Below, in pieces: positions 49,320 through 59,137 of a DNA stretch of 64,000 bases. Both the position numbers and the translations under genes were made by a program. Where the stretch lies: NCBI GenBank assembly GCA_951230915.1, contig OX579637.1, positions 11,594,001-11,658,000 on the forward strand, read 5' to 3'. The notes under the pieces are model-generated. The model did not search any database. It was not told where the DNA came from and saw nothing but the letters and a program-made list of their open reading frames with translations. This stretch comes from Antitrichia curtipendula. Taxonomy: Eukaryota; Streptophyta; Bryopsida; Hypnales; Leucodontaceae. Position 1 is the first letter of the stretch. Each line of letters opens with the position of its first letter.

Positions 49320-50835
49320 GAAGGAGAACAACGCAAACTCAAGTCCCTAAAAGGAAGAATCCAAATTCAGAGATCGTTGAGGCGAGTGAGAAGTGCCAAA
49401 AACCTATGACGGTTAGTCAGCCTGCAATTTTTGAAAGTTCAGGCTCCGCGCTTACAAATGTTCCTACATGGAAGACGGACAACTATAAGTCCATCAAGAA
49501 ATTTGAAGTGGTGGACACATACCAGAAATCTTTTTGGAACAAGCATGCATCCTACTTCATTTTTGATCCCATGCCATTCAAGATGAACATCTCCAAATGC
49601 CATCTAGCCCCTCCAAGTTACATCATTCAGAAATTGGAGATGAAGATTATAGAAGAAATGAAGGAGACACTTGTTCATCTTAGGTCCATCCAACAAAGAC
49701 AATTTGTATGCCTGACTCCGGTTGACGCCAACAAAAGGCTCCTAAAGGAATGTCGTTCGGGCTGGGATGACATTAAGGACAAGAATTTCCTTATAATTAA
49801 TAGCCAACATAGCATCATTGCCTTCAAGATGCTGCAAAGTGGCGGATGCTGCGAGTCCCGAATGGTGGAGTTGCAGGGTGAATGCAAGAAAGACTAGTAC
49901 TATTTTTTGTCACACTTGACGTGTCAGACTTGTTATCGGCTATAACTTTTGAAGAATGAATCCAATTAACTTGAATTTTTTTTTGAAGATGACTTATCTG
50001 ATCTTGTTTAGATCCCTTATTTTTCAAAAATATTTAAAAATCATTTTATATTTAAATTTCAATTTGGCTAATTTGTCACACTTTGTAGTTTAGGTTTTTT
50101 TAGTACTGGGGAGTATCCAAACTTAATGATCTAGATCTGAAATTTCTATGGTCTATTCCCATAGTAGGAACTCATGTATCTACCAAAGGAAATTTAAAAA
50201 TATTTTATTTTATGCCCTCCACATACGTGCAAACAGGGCTCCCTTGCGCGCGCAGTTCTGAACATTCAAAATTGTTTCAAGATCATTTTTTTGGTGAAAT
50301 GTCTTTCCTATTAAGTCTTCCCAAATGGACAATTTTTAGTTTCCTTAAAAATTGTTTTTTCTATTTTTTACAAATGAAAATGTGAAAGTACCTATTTTCA
50401 TGAGATTTTGCACTTTTTCAGTTCTCCTACTTAGAGAATTTTTCTATGCTTTTCCTTCCTAGGGTAACTTCTTCTTAAAGGTGTATACATTGAACAGATT
50501 TTTCAGGTTTTAAAATTTTTTTTTTTCTAATTAAACAGTACTCCCAAAAAAATCAGCAGTACTGTGGAAAACGCTATGCAAAGTGGACGGTCTTTCTTGC
50601 ATTCATCCTGCAGGCATGGGTTGCAATGATCATCTATATGCTCAACGCAAAGAAGCTGACTGAAATATCCAAGTGGTACAACTCCTCCAATCATCTCGTT
50701 TATAGCCAACCGACTTGAGGGAACCAGATTTCTACTTGCAGATAGGTGTGGAAGGAACTCAAGTGGACAACTAATGTTGAAGGAGAAGGATTGGCAAGAC
50801 GGAGCAATGCCATTAATAATGCCGCTGTATACAAG
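49320..50835 (+). pseudogene. Exon with a possible ParB-like segment, split by a 733-bp element
   Basis: A frame from about 49320 to 49875 starts with a basic stretch (QVPKRKNPNSE) and then reads FIFDPMPFKMNISKCHLAPP, RQFVCLTPVDA and GWDDIKDKNFLIINSQHSII. The last pair, an aromatic/acidic lead followed by I-I-N-x-Q-H-S, resembles the GxHR-type motif of ParB/sulfiredoxin-fold proteins; this is a weak, by-eye match. The frame is interrupted at 49876 by an inverted-repeat element. It resumes at 50613 in the same codon phase, as if the insertion and one TGCA copy were removed, with AWVAMIIYMLN and SKWYNSSNH. A TGA near 50715 and another stop follow, then NAINNAAVYK leads to a GT donor at 50836. 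Confidence 0.5.
49876..50608 (-). mobile_element. 733-bp non-autonomous inverted-repeat element, copy 2
   Basis: This is the reverse-orientation copy of the element at 35378. It has the same 19-bp inverted termini (one mismatch at the right end, CATCC for CACCC) and TGCA duplicated on each side (49872-49875 and 50609-50612). It interrupts an exon-like frame, and removing it with one TGCA restores an unbroken frame, which independently supports the boundaries. Confidence 0.92.
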
Positions 50836-51053
50836 GTAAGCAATCTACTATTCGTTTATCTTCGAGGCAAAGATTTATTTGTGGCAAGTATTGATTTGTA
50901 ATGGTGCATTGCTTCTAACGTGTAATGTATTTGTATAACATTGGTGAAGGACATGAATATGTTTATCCTTAAGTCAAGAATGATTTGCTCTACCTCATGA
51001 TCACTTATTGTCTCATAATTGACGGTTGTTTCAATGACAATATTGCCTTGCAG
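50836..51053 (+). other. Intron holding two 21-bp palindromes
   Basis: It begins GTAAGC after ACAAG and ends TTGCCTTGCAG, joining VYK to EFVDVVL in phase 0. It is 218 bp. Palindrome-like units lie at 50856-50876 and, more degenerate, at 50963-50983. Confidence 0.7.
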
Positions 51054-51900
51054 GAATTTGTAGACGTTGTGTTGATACGGTATTGTAGCATTAACCCGGA
51101 CAAAGAAGGCGCTAAGATGAAACTCGCGTTGGATGTCAAAAATGAAATTAGAATAATTACATTGGTAGACAAGATGTACCAATTGTGGGAGGAGTTTCTC
51201 TAGAAACACAGTGACGGATAGTTGGTTGATCTTGTCACATGCATTGCATACAACAAGTGCACGAAGAACTTCAGTATCAAAAACTTCTCATTGAAGAGAG
51301 AATTTTTCAAGCACTGAGGGCATTTCACGGATAAGGACCTTAAGGAATTTGTCCTCCATCTACTTAGAAGAATTGAATGGCGCACCCGGGAGTATATGAA
51401 AGTCTCCGTGGGTGCTGCAAGGATCTTGTGCATGGACAATAATAAGGCCGAGCATTGGGTGGAATGTAGGAAGCACAAGAAAATCGTTATGGAGGAATTT
51501 ATGGCCATCAACAAGTCCTTGAAGTTCAGGGACTCACATGATGAAGTGATCGATGAGGTCTAGAAGAAATGGAAGCGCACAAACAAGTTCACTTTGGCTT
51601 TGTTAGATTTTCTCCTCATCACCTTGTCCAATGAAGCGTTTGACCAATGAAGCAAAAAAGAAGATTGCCATAGATTATAAGGACAACCCAAAATTGTCTA
51701 AGGTCTATCCCATCTTCAAGAGTTTTTTGAAGATGAAGAAGCAAGTTGTGGAGACGAAGGGCAATGTGTACATCCAGGGCCACCAATGCTATCTGTAGGC
51801 TTTTGTAACAAGCCACTAGTGGCCCTACGCTAATAGAGAACTATGGCTTGCCGTCATAGATTCCTTATTGAATCCTACCTAGATCAAAAGTTGGATCCAC
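51054..51900 (+). pseudogene. Next exon(s) of the broken gene, unknown product
   Basis: From the acceptor the frame reads EFVDVVLIRYCSINPDKEGA and DKMYQLWEEFL to TAG at 51201. In-frame continuations then carry LVDLVTCIAYNKCTKNFSI and, after another stop, KDLKEFVLHLLRRIEWRTRE and KHKKIVMEEFMAINKSLKF. Another shifted piece near 51650 reads AIDYKDNPKLSKVYPIF. Stops and shifts are too many for a working gene. No family recognised. Confidence 0.5.
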
Positions 51901-51934
51901 TTATGGTCCTCCGTGTTCTCCACTACTCAATTAC

Positions 51935-53302
51935 TTGGCTGCTCATTTGAAGCCTAGAATTACTACCCCGGACTCTTGGTTATGGATTGTGGGAAGCCAA
52001 TTCAACTTGGACACGGCCAAAAAATTTGCAGCTGCACGGCTCAAGGAGTTTGAGATCAAAGTATCTACGTACCAACCTAGCAATGCTGAGAGGTTGGACA
52101 ACACCACGACACGAGCCACACCTTCCGTGGTGAAGCTTGTATTCGTGTTGAAGAAAGGTATGGATGGCAAGCCAAAAAATCTAAATGCTGTAAAGAAGGT
52201 TTATTCGACGGACGATATCCTTTACTACGAGGAATTCCAGAAAAATACAGAGGTCAAGTATAGGATCCACCCTAGTGAGCTGAGGATGGAGTTCTACATT
52301 GACATTCTCCAGAGCTTCTGTGTGAAGGGAGTGAACGTCATCGGCATTTACACAGGGTCAAAGTTTATGATTACCGAAAAGGTAAGATTCTAACTCCTAC
52401 TGTCAATCATCTTCAAGCCAAAGATAACCATTGAACTCAGGTTGTTATCTTTGGTTCAAGGATAACCATCTGAGATCAGCAGTTAGCATTAGTTGTAGAA
52501 TATGATTTCAATATCAATGTGGATCTCCTAGACGTTTTCATATATCAAATCTTATTCATACACTGCTTAACATTTATCTTTGACTCGAGGATAACTGCGC
52601 TAGATGTTAGCTCTACAATTTAATGCGGCTGTAAGAAGTAAGTATTAACATGTTGTGGTGGTCTTGCAGATGTATGTCTTGTTTTATTATGATCTGAGTA
52701 CCGAGCAGCATTTATTTAAGAAACTCCTGGAGAAGGCAAAGTATGGCAATTCCTTAGACATTAACAACTTCTACCATGAGAATTCACCATTCCTTCCAAG
52801 TTATGAACGTCCGTGCAACTTGGCAACTCTGGAATTGAACTCTAAGTCCACGCCATCGAAGGAAGGAATCGTGGTATCCTCAGACAGGAAAACCAAATTT
52901 GTTGGTGACGGAGGTGCTATGGAACTCGGCATTAGTGAATTTGGGACAAACATCGAGATGGTCGGCTACAACGAGCTGGTTGTTATCGGAACTAATGTCA
53001 ATGTGATGAATCGGTTGCCGGAATTGAATCCTCCAGGAGTTGAGAAAGTGGCAGAGGATACGCAATAGATGGAGGTGATGGCAATGGTAGAAAAGAAGAA
53101 CAGAAAGAAGGGCAAGAAGCCCATTGAGGGGATAGAGGCCATACACAATTTCAATGACCTCAAAGAATCCTACTTAGATTTAAATGACATTGACTACAAG
53201 GATCTAGAGCTTGATGTAGAAGGGCCGTCAAGAGGCAACCATGAAGTTTATCTACTTTGGAGTTGCAACCTGGGCCTGCTGCGAAGTCCATTGTCCATCT
53301 AA
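51935..53302 (+). pseudogene. Middle exons of the broken gene with a 288-bp intron
   Basis: Exon 51935-52381 reads DSWLWIVGSQFNLDTAKKF, SVVKLVFVLKKGMDGK and CVKGVNVIGIYTGSKFMI. It ends GAAAAG before a GTAAGA donor. The intron 52382-52669 ends GTCTTGCAG, and the next exon begins MYVLFYYDLSTEQHLFKKLL and stays open to TAG at 53066. The same frame then continues as a Lys-rich stretch (VEKKNRKKGKKP) to 53302. The segment around GIYTGSK has a glycine-rich turn that could belong to a nucleotide- or SAM-binding fold, but I cannot assign it. The intron carries three palindrome units (52407, 52445, 52574). Confidence 0.55.
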
Positions 53303-54073
53303 TTCAGGGTGAAGTACTTTTGTGTCCGGTAAAGTAAGAGAATAGGGACTACTGGAAGGAAAGGGTGGCAAAGAAGGCCTTGAAGCGGGCAGAAGAAGAA
53401 GCCAAATGGGTAGCGGAGCAGTTGGAGAAGGAATTGCTAAAGGCAGAACTTGAGAAACTCCAAAAATAAAATGTCTCTCTAAAGACAATGACACAAGATC
53501 CGTCTATCTCTTCAATATATTAGTTATAGAGAGGTTGCTTCTCCACGAGCCTCCATTCAGAAGTCAACTTCTGCCAACACCCAGCATTATCCTCGAGACA
53601 AAGACAATGTTGCTTTACCTTAGGGCCGTATTCAACAAACAATCTTGGCCAATATCCTAGAGGATCTTTGAGTCGAAGATAATGCTGCTCTTCATCCTAC
53701 TTTGGATGAGGACAGTATTATATCTCAGCCTGTTGAATTATTCTAGAAGCTAGCACTACCCAATGTTCGATAAGAAGAACAGATCCATGATGAGATTTTG
53801 CCCTCTGCAACTGGACAAGCAAGACCCAAAGCTGAAAGATATTATCTTCGATGCGAGGATAACTTAAGTCGGCCTGTTGATATTGGACTCCAAGGGGAAT
53901 CAGTGCTAGAGACGCATGAGGAAGGTGAGATTGTTGCGGAACCTGTTCCCTTTGTGATTGCCTCTCCAATCCATAAGATGGTGGTTGACTTTAAGAACCC
54001 GCCTTACGAAGATGAGAGTGTAGAATACGGGGATTACATGGACGAAGACACGTCCAATATGGATTTTGGTCAG
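53303..54073 (+). pseudogene. Coiled-coil and acidic segments of the broken gene
   Basis: A frame at 53341-53469 reads NRDYWKERVAKKALKRAEEE and KEAELEKL-like heptads, a short coiled coil ending in TAA. Palindrome units follow at 53587, 53662 and 53842. The frame 53798-54079 reads VDFKNPPYEDESVEYGDYMD, an acidic segment, and ends at CAG before GTATAG (54074). The unit at 53842 lies inside this open frame. Confidence 0.45.
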
Positions 54074-54197
54074 GTATAGTCTCCAGCATCTTTAAACCCC
54101 TTTGATTATTCATGAGTCTGTCCATTGGGATGTAATGGATATTCGTGTTGTCGATTTCTCATGAAGGACTCTTATGTTGATTCATTCTGATTGACAG

Positions 54198-54917
54198 GAG
54201 GGAATGGGCAGTCTCTGATTATTTGGCATCAACAAACTGCACTCTGTGACTTTGTCTTGTAGAATAGTGTGGATACTTGAGTGAAGTGTAGTGAATACTT
54301 TAACAAAATTGGATCTCAAATTGCATTGTAGCCTGGAGCTCCGTGCTGAAGAAGACTGTGGAACCCGTCGTTGGTTACTTGTTCCAAAATAGCAAGGTGC
54401 CATTCGACATCCTAGGTCAAGACAAATGCAGGATGGTAGAAGTCTCGAAGGAAAAATTCCTTAAACAAGCTGGAAGCCTTTGGAAGATCTTGCTTCTCAA
54501 AGTGCTTGAAGAGTAATTGTTCCTAGACCCTGATGATCCAACGTCTTGTAGCAAGGACAATACTCTTCTCATTGACAACTCTCTGCAAAAGAGCGTCTAC
54601 AATGACAACGGGAACGCAATATTCTTCCAGAGTTGGGATTATGAGATGCATAGGGACAAGTGTTGTTGGAAAATTTGGGTCCGTGGTTGAGGCGACTTCA
54701 TGAGGAATGTCCACTTGGTTGCTTGCGCGAGTTCGTTGATGCAAATTGCATTGGCGCATCCTCTTGGTCTTTTGAGTCCCATCTTGCGGATGGAGTTTTA
54801 GGCGGCATGAAGGAGTCTCCTAGAAATTTAGGGTCCCATTTTGTCTTGCCGGGGATGAGACTAGTGATTGAGCTGGAGAGATATAGGAAGAAATATACTT
54901 CTACATGTCCTAGTTGA
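54198..54917 (+). pseudogene. Late exon of the broken gene, unknown product
   Basis: It starts after the acceptor TTGACAG at 54197 (intron 54074-54197, 124 bp). Coherent pieces occur in different frames: VGYLFQNSKVPFDILGQDKC, DNSLQKSVYNDNGNAIFFQS, and 54660-54917 reading LENLGPWLRRLHEECPLGCL and LPGMRLVIELERYRKKY. At least one frameshift and several stops separate them. No family recognised; its position and strand make it part of the same gene. Confidence 0.5.
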
Positions 54918-55033
54918 TTGTAGAAAGTGTTGTATATAGTATGAATACAAATTTTTATGTAAATTTCATTCATGTGTATTAGTAAAATTTTGAAGTTTGA
55001 TTTGATTTGATTCCTTGTTTTTCCTATCTTGAG

Positions 55034-55911
55034 TTATCTTTTGGATTAAGGATAAATTGTGATCTTTGAAATTTTGTTCTCTTTGGTTGGAGGGTGAATG
55101 CAAGAAAGACCGTCCACTTTGCGTAGCGTTTTCCACAGTACTGCTGATTTTTTTGGGAGTACTGTTTAATTAGAAATTTTTTTCTTAAAAAATCTGAAAA
55201 ATATGTTCAATTTATACACCTTTAAGAAGAAGTTACCCTAGGAAGGAAAATCATAGAAAAATTCTCTAAGTAGGAGAACTGAAAAAGTGCAAAATCTCAT
55301 GAAAATAGGTACTTTCACATTTTAATTTGTAAAAAATAGAAAAAACAATTTTTAAGGAAACTAAAAATTGGCCACTTGGGAAGACTTTATAGGAAAGACA
55401 TTTCACCAAAAAAATGATCTTCAAACAATTTTGAATGTTCAGAACTGCGCGCGCAAGGGAGCCCTGTTTGCACGTATGTGGAGGGCATAAAATAAAATAT
55501 TTTTAAATTTCCTTTGGTAGATACATGAGTTCCTACTATGGAAATAGACCATAGAAATTTCAGATCTAGATCATTAAGTTTGGATTCTCCCCAGTACTAA
55601 AAACCCCTAAATTGCAAAGTGTGACAAATTAGCCAAATTGAAATTTAAATATAAAATGATTTTTAAATATTTTTGAAAAATAAGGGATCTAAACAAGATC
55701 AGATAAGTCATCTTCAAAAAAAATTTCAAGTTAATTGGATTCATTCTTCAAAAGTTATAGCCGATAACAAGTCTGACACGTCAAGTGTGACAAAAAATAG
55801 TACTAGTCTTTCTTGCATTCACCCTGGAGAATAATTGTGGAAGCTTTGTTTTATCAGTGAATTGAAGATATTAATTGTGCAAGTAGTTTGTTATCTTTGG
55901 ACCAAGGATAA
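55034..55911. repeat. Palindrome copies flanking the third inverted-repeat element
   Basis: Units at 55034-55055, 55851-55870 and 55891-55911 keep TTATC and GATAA ends. They lie between the late exon and the last exon, so probably in an intron, with the transposable element inserted between the first and the other two. Confidence 0.75.
55092..55824 (+). mobile_element. 733-bp non-autonomous inverted-repeat element, copy 3
   Basis: It has the same termini as copy 1 (GGGTGAATGCAAGAAAGAC and its reverse complement) and is flanked by TGGA at 55088-55091 and 55825-55828. It has the same orientation as copy 1. It shares AGTTCTGAACATTC... and GGCTCCCTTG-type internal words with the other copies on the corresponding strand. 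Confidence 0.92.
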
Positions 55912-55947
55912 ATTGTGTCAGGGTTATGTACTCTCTGTTTTCTTCAG

Positions 55948-56388
55948 GTTGGAGGGTCCGTAATGCACTTGTTGCAATAGAGACAACCGCTCACTAAGAG
56001 CTTGTTGTCTGGATCGAATGCACCTATGTCAAGGAAATCCAAGTCGGCTGGAGGGAGCTTCTTTTCATCATTTTATCCTAGGCCTTACCTTCTAGGCTTT
56101 GCCACGGATGTGGCTTCTACAGCCATCGGCTTCTTGAAGGGGAATGTGGAAGAAGGCGTGGTCGACAGCCCACCAAGCAGGAGATTAATGAGGACCCCGA
56201 CTTGCTCACCCTCACCTCTGAAGAAGAGTGACTTAATTCCTAGTCGATTGCGCTCACAATTGCCAACGCTACGAACTTCAAACACCCCGCACAGGAAACT
56301 ATATGTAGATGAAGAACACCAGGCGGTGGATCCTCGCCTTGAGGATGGACTAAAATCACCTGTAGCAGTTGCATATCACCCTCTATAA
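55948..56388 (+). pseudogene. Probable last exon of the broken gene
   Basis: After a TCTTCAG acceptor the frame has a TAG at 55978 and is then open to TAA at 56386. It reads SNAPMSRKSKSAGGSFFSS, STAIGFLKGNVEEGVVDSPP and SPSPLKKSDLIPSRL, a Ser/Pro/basic tail typical of a disordered C-terminus. Product unknown. Confidence 0.45.
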
Positions 56389-58169
56389 GGTGATGATTAT
56401 AGTACAGATTCCGAAGTTGCAAGAAGAAAGTCTTATTGGGTGCATGCAATATAGGTCAAGTCACACGCATTGTAGAGATTATTGGCTCCATTCCCTTCCA
56501 ATCCATGGGAGGCAAATCTTTGCCTTTTGGAGTACCTATATTCCATTGAACAACTCTTTGAAACTTTCGAAGGTCAAATTACACATGATCATCAACAGCT
56601 GTTGATCCGCACATAAGAATTACCTATAGACCATTTCCAAGGTTGCCTTGTCGAAGTTGCAAATCTCTTTCTAATGATAACATAGCCAGAAGTGAACGCA
56701 AGCGACGGAGAGAAGTGAAGGAACTAATGTAGATGGGCATATTTGTTCCTGTCCGTTTTGTGAGTGAATAGCCAAAGCTTTCTCGATGTGAGGATATCCT
56801 TAGAGGGTTGAGCATGTTGAAAGAAGTAGAAGCAGTTAATGAGGCAGCAAAGAGCTAGTGGACTGATTCCCCTTTAGAATGCAATGAATTTCATATAGCA
56901 TCCATTATTATTAATAGAATATTCATTCACATACATATTTTAGTAAAGGCAAATGCTTCAGGTGCACATGGCCTTCATATTTTACACTATCACAGTCAAT
57001 CATTAGAATTACGGGAATGATTTCATTTCCTAGGCATTACAGTATATATATAAGCGAGTTAAATTGTTTCATATGTAGATGGGATCTCAAGTAGATTCAT
57101 GTTCTTCAACGTAGACTGACTACTTGTTATAAATGTCATATATTTGTTGATCATCCATGTAGAATTCCATTTTGCATTATTTGAGTTTGTGATTGCTCTA
57201 AGCTTTTACAAAATATAACAAAAATTTATCTTCATGACCATTTTAAAATAGCAATCTTTTGATTAAATGCTGGTAAGGTTGCCCATAATTGTCTTTGCCT
57301 CCAACAACTTATCTTTAAAAAGAGGGGACTTAGGTTCTCGTAATGACCAGTTTGTCTCATTTTAATGAATATGGCCTTCATCCATTGTTAGATTCCATTG
57401 TTAGACCAATGAAGTTTAACATATAAGAATTCACTTTTATCAACACAGGTTATAATTTTAAAGTTCAATAAACAAAAACATATAAGAATCACAAAAGGTC
57501 ATCAACTTCTAAACTTTGCAATTAATAAAAGAATGCTTTGGAATATTAAAGAATGTTGTAATAAAATTATTAAAGCTCAAGTGTTGGGTTGAAGATTATA
57601 ACGTCATTGCTAATCAATATGAGATCATTTTTGTTGTGCCAAAGATTCAACTTCATCTTGAAATCATGGTGACAAAGAATTTGAAGGTTGCAGTGGTTGG
57701 TCCCTTAATTGTGATATAGAAAGTTTAAGCTTGCACTCAACACTATACTTGGGTTCTAAAGAGCCTCTAAAAATCCTCCAATGAGATTTATTAGAGTTTC
57801 TACAAAGGCTAACTAAAGACTTCTAAAATATCCTATAGCTAAAATCAAGACTTATCATTTCTTATCAATTCTTATTTTTCCTATTAGATTTTAGATGGGG
57901 AGGCTTCTCTAAAAAACTGTTGTTTCAATAAGCCACACTTTTATGAGGATGGAGTTGGTGAGATTCATGTACCTTTAGCGGGGCGTTGATTAAGTTTGTT
58001 TTATGTGCGTTGATTGATGTCATATCCGCGCTAATGTACCAAGTTATCTAATTGCATTGACATCATGAATCAAGTATTTTTTCACCTTATATTCTTCAAG
58101 ATTTTTATTTTTAAAAAGGTGGTAGTGGTCACTTTTTCTTGTTAAATTTGAGTCTTTATGTAGCTCAAG
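56389..58169. other. AT-rich non-coding stretch
   Basis: One degenerate palindrome-like word lies near 56778. Otherwise I see no exon, RNA gene or transposon end. The short plus-strand frame 57516-57719 has no recognisable feature. Confidence 0.45.
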
Positions 58170-58379
58170 CAGGGTTGTCTTGTCGGACGGGTTTTCGGGT
58201 TTTGGTGACGTATTGGACGTATTGCGTCGCGTGTCGTATAAGACAAGTGTCATGTATGGGCGACAAATGCTTGGAAAAAAAATTTAGGGTTTTGAATTTT
58301 TTTACCCCATGGTAAATGGATTTGTCCTACGTGTCTGACTATCCACAGTGATGTGGAAAAACAGAACCACATCAGCGTA

Positions 58380-58640
58380 GGCGACTGCGGATTCGGGTGC
58401 ATGCGGGTCGGGGAAGGGCGACCGCGGGTCCAAACATCAGGGCAACTGCGGCTTCAAGAAATGAGGCGACTGCGGGTCTACATGGGCAACCGCTGGTCTA
58501 GAGTTACTGGGCGACCGCGGGTAGGAGATTGAGGGGGCGACTGCGGATACCCAGTGTGTAGACGACTGCGACTGCGGGTCCAAAGGCAACCGCGGGTGGA
58601 GGATTCAGGCGGCGACCGCGGGTCTAAGGGCGACCACTGG
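58380..58640. repeat. GCGACCGCGGGT minisatellite-like subterminal repeats
   Basis: About ten copies of GGCGACYGCGGGT, separated by 10-15 variable bases, form a conspicuous GC-rich island in AT-rich DNA. Weaker copies of the core (GGCGACCTTGGGT, GGCGACCATGGGT) recur at 62666-62780 in the same direction, on the other side of the hAT coding region. Confidence 0.85.
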
Positions 58641-58877
58641 TGGCCTCTGCTGTAATTGAACATGACATCTATTAAAATATTTTAAAAAATTACATGCTTA
58701 AGAAGCATTACATTGGCCACTTATTCATAACGGCTTACACAATTTGCAATTTTGAATAATATACCTCAGGAAATGTAGAATTCAATTCCTGTCATTTGAA
58801 TGAATGTACAAAATCCAATATGAGTCCACAATAATTATTATAATTATATTAATAACTCATATATATATGGGTTAGGT

Positions 58878-59137
58878 TTGGGGAATACAAATGAAGTTGT
58901 ATTTGCATTGCACTTCCTACTACTTTGTTATGGTCACCAATCCAATGCTTGTGAAAGTCTACACACTCCAAAAAAATTTAAACCTTACTATGTGTTTCTC
59001 AGCCTCACATACTTTAATATGAGGATGTACAAAAAAGTCACACATAAACTATTAATCTATTGTAAACTTCAACTACAAATTTTTGCTACAAAAAATGTAT
59101 GTTGAATCCTTACGATAGTACTATACTATCTCCACAT
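58878..59137. other. 3' flank of the hAT relic
   Basis: AT-rich sequence without a recognisable gene. An open plus-strand frame at 58878-59105 has no family features and I treat it as chance. Confidence 0.4.
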
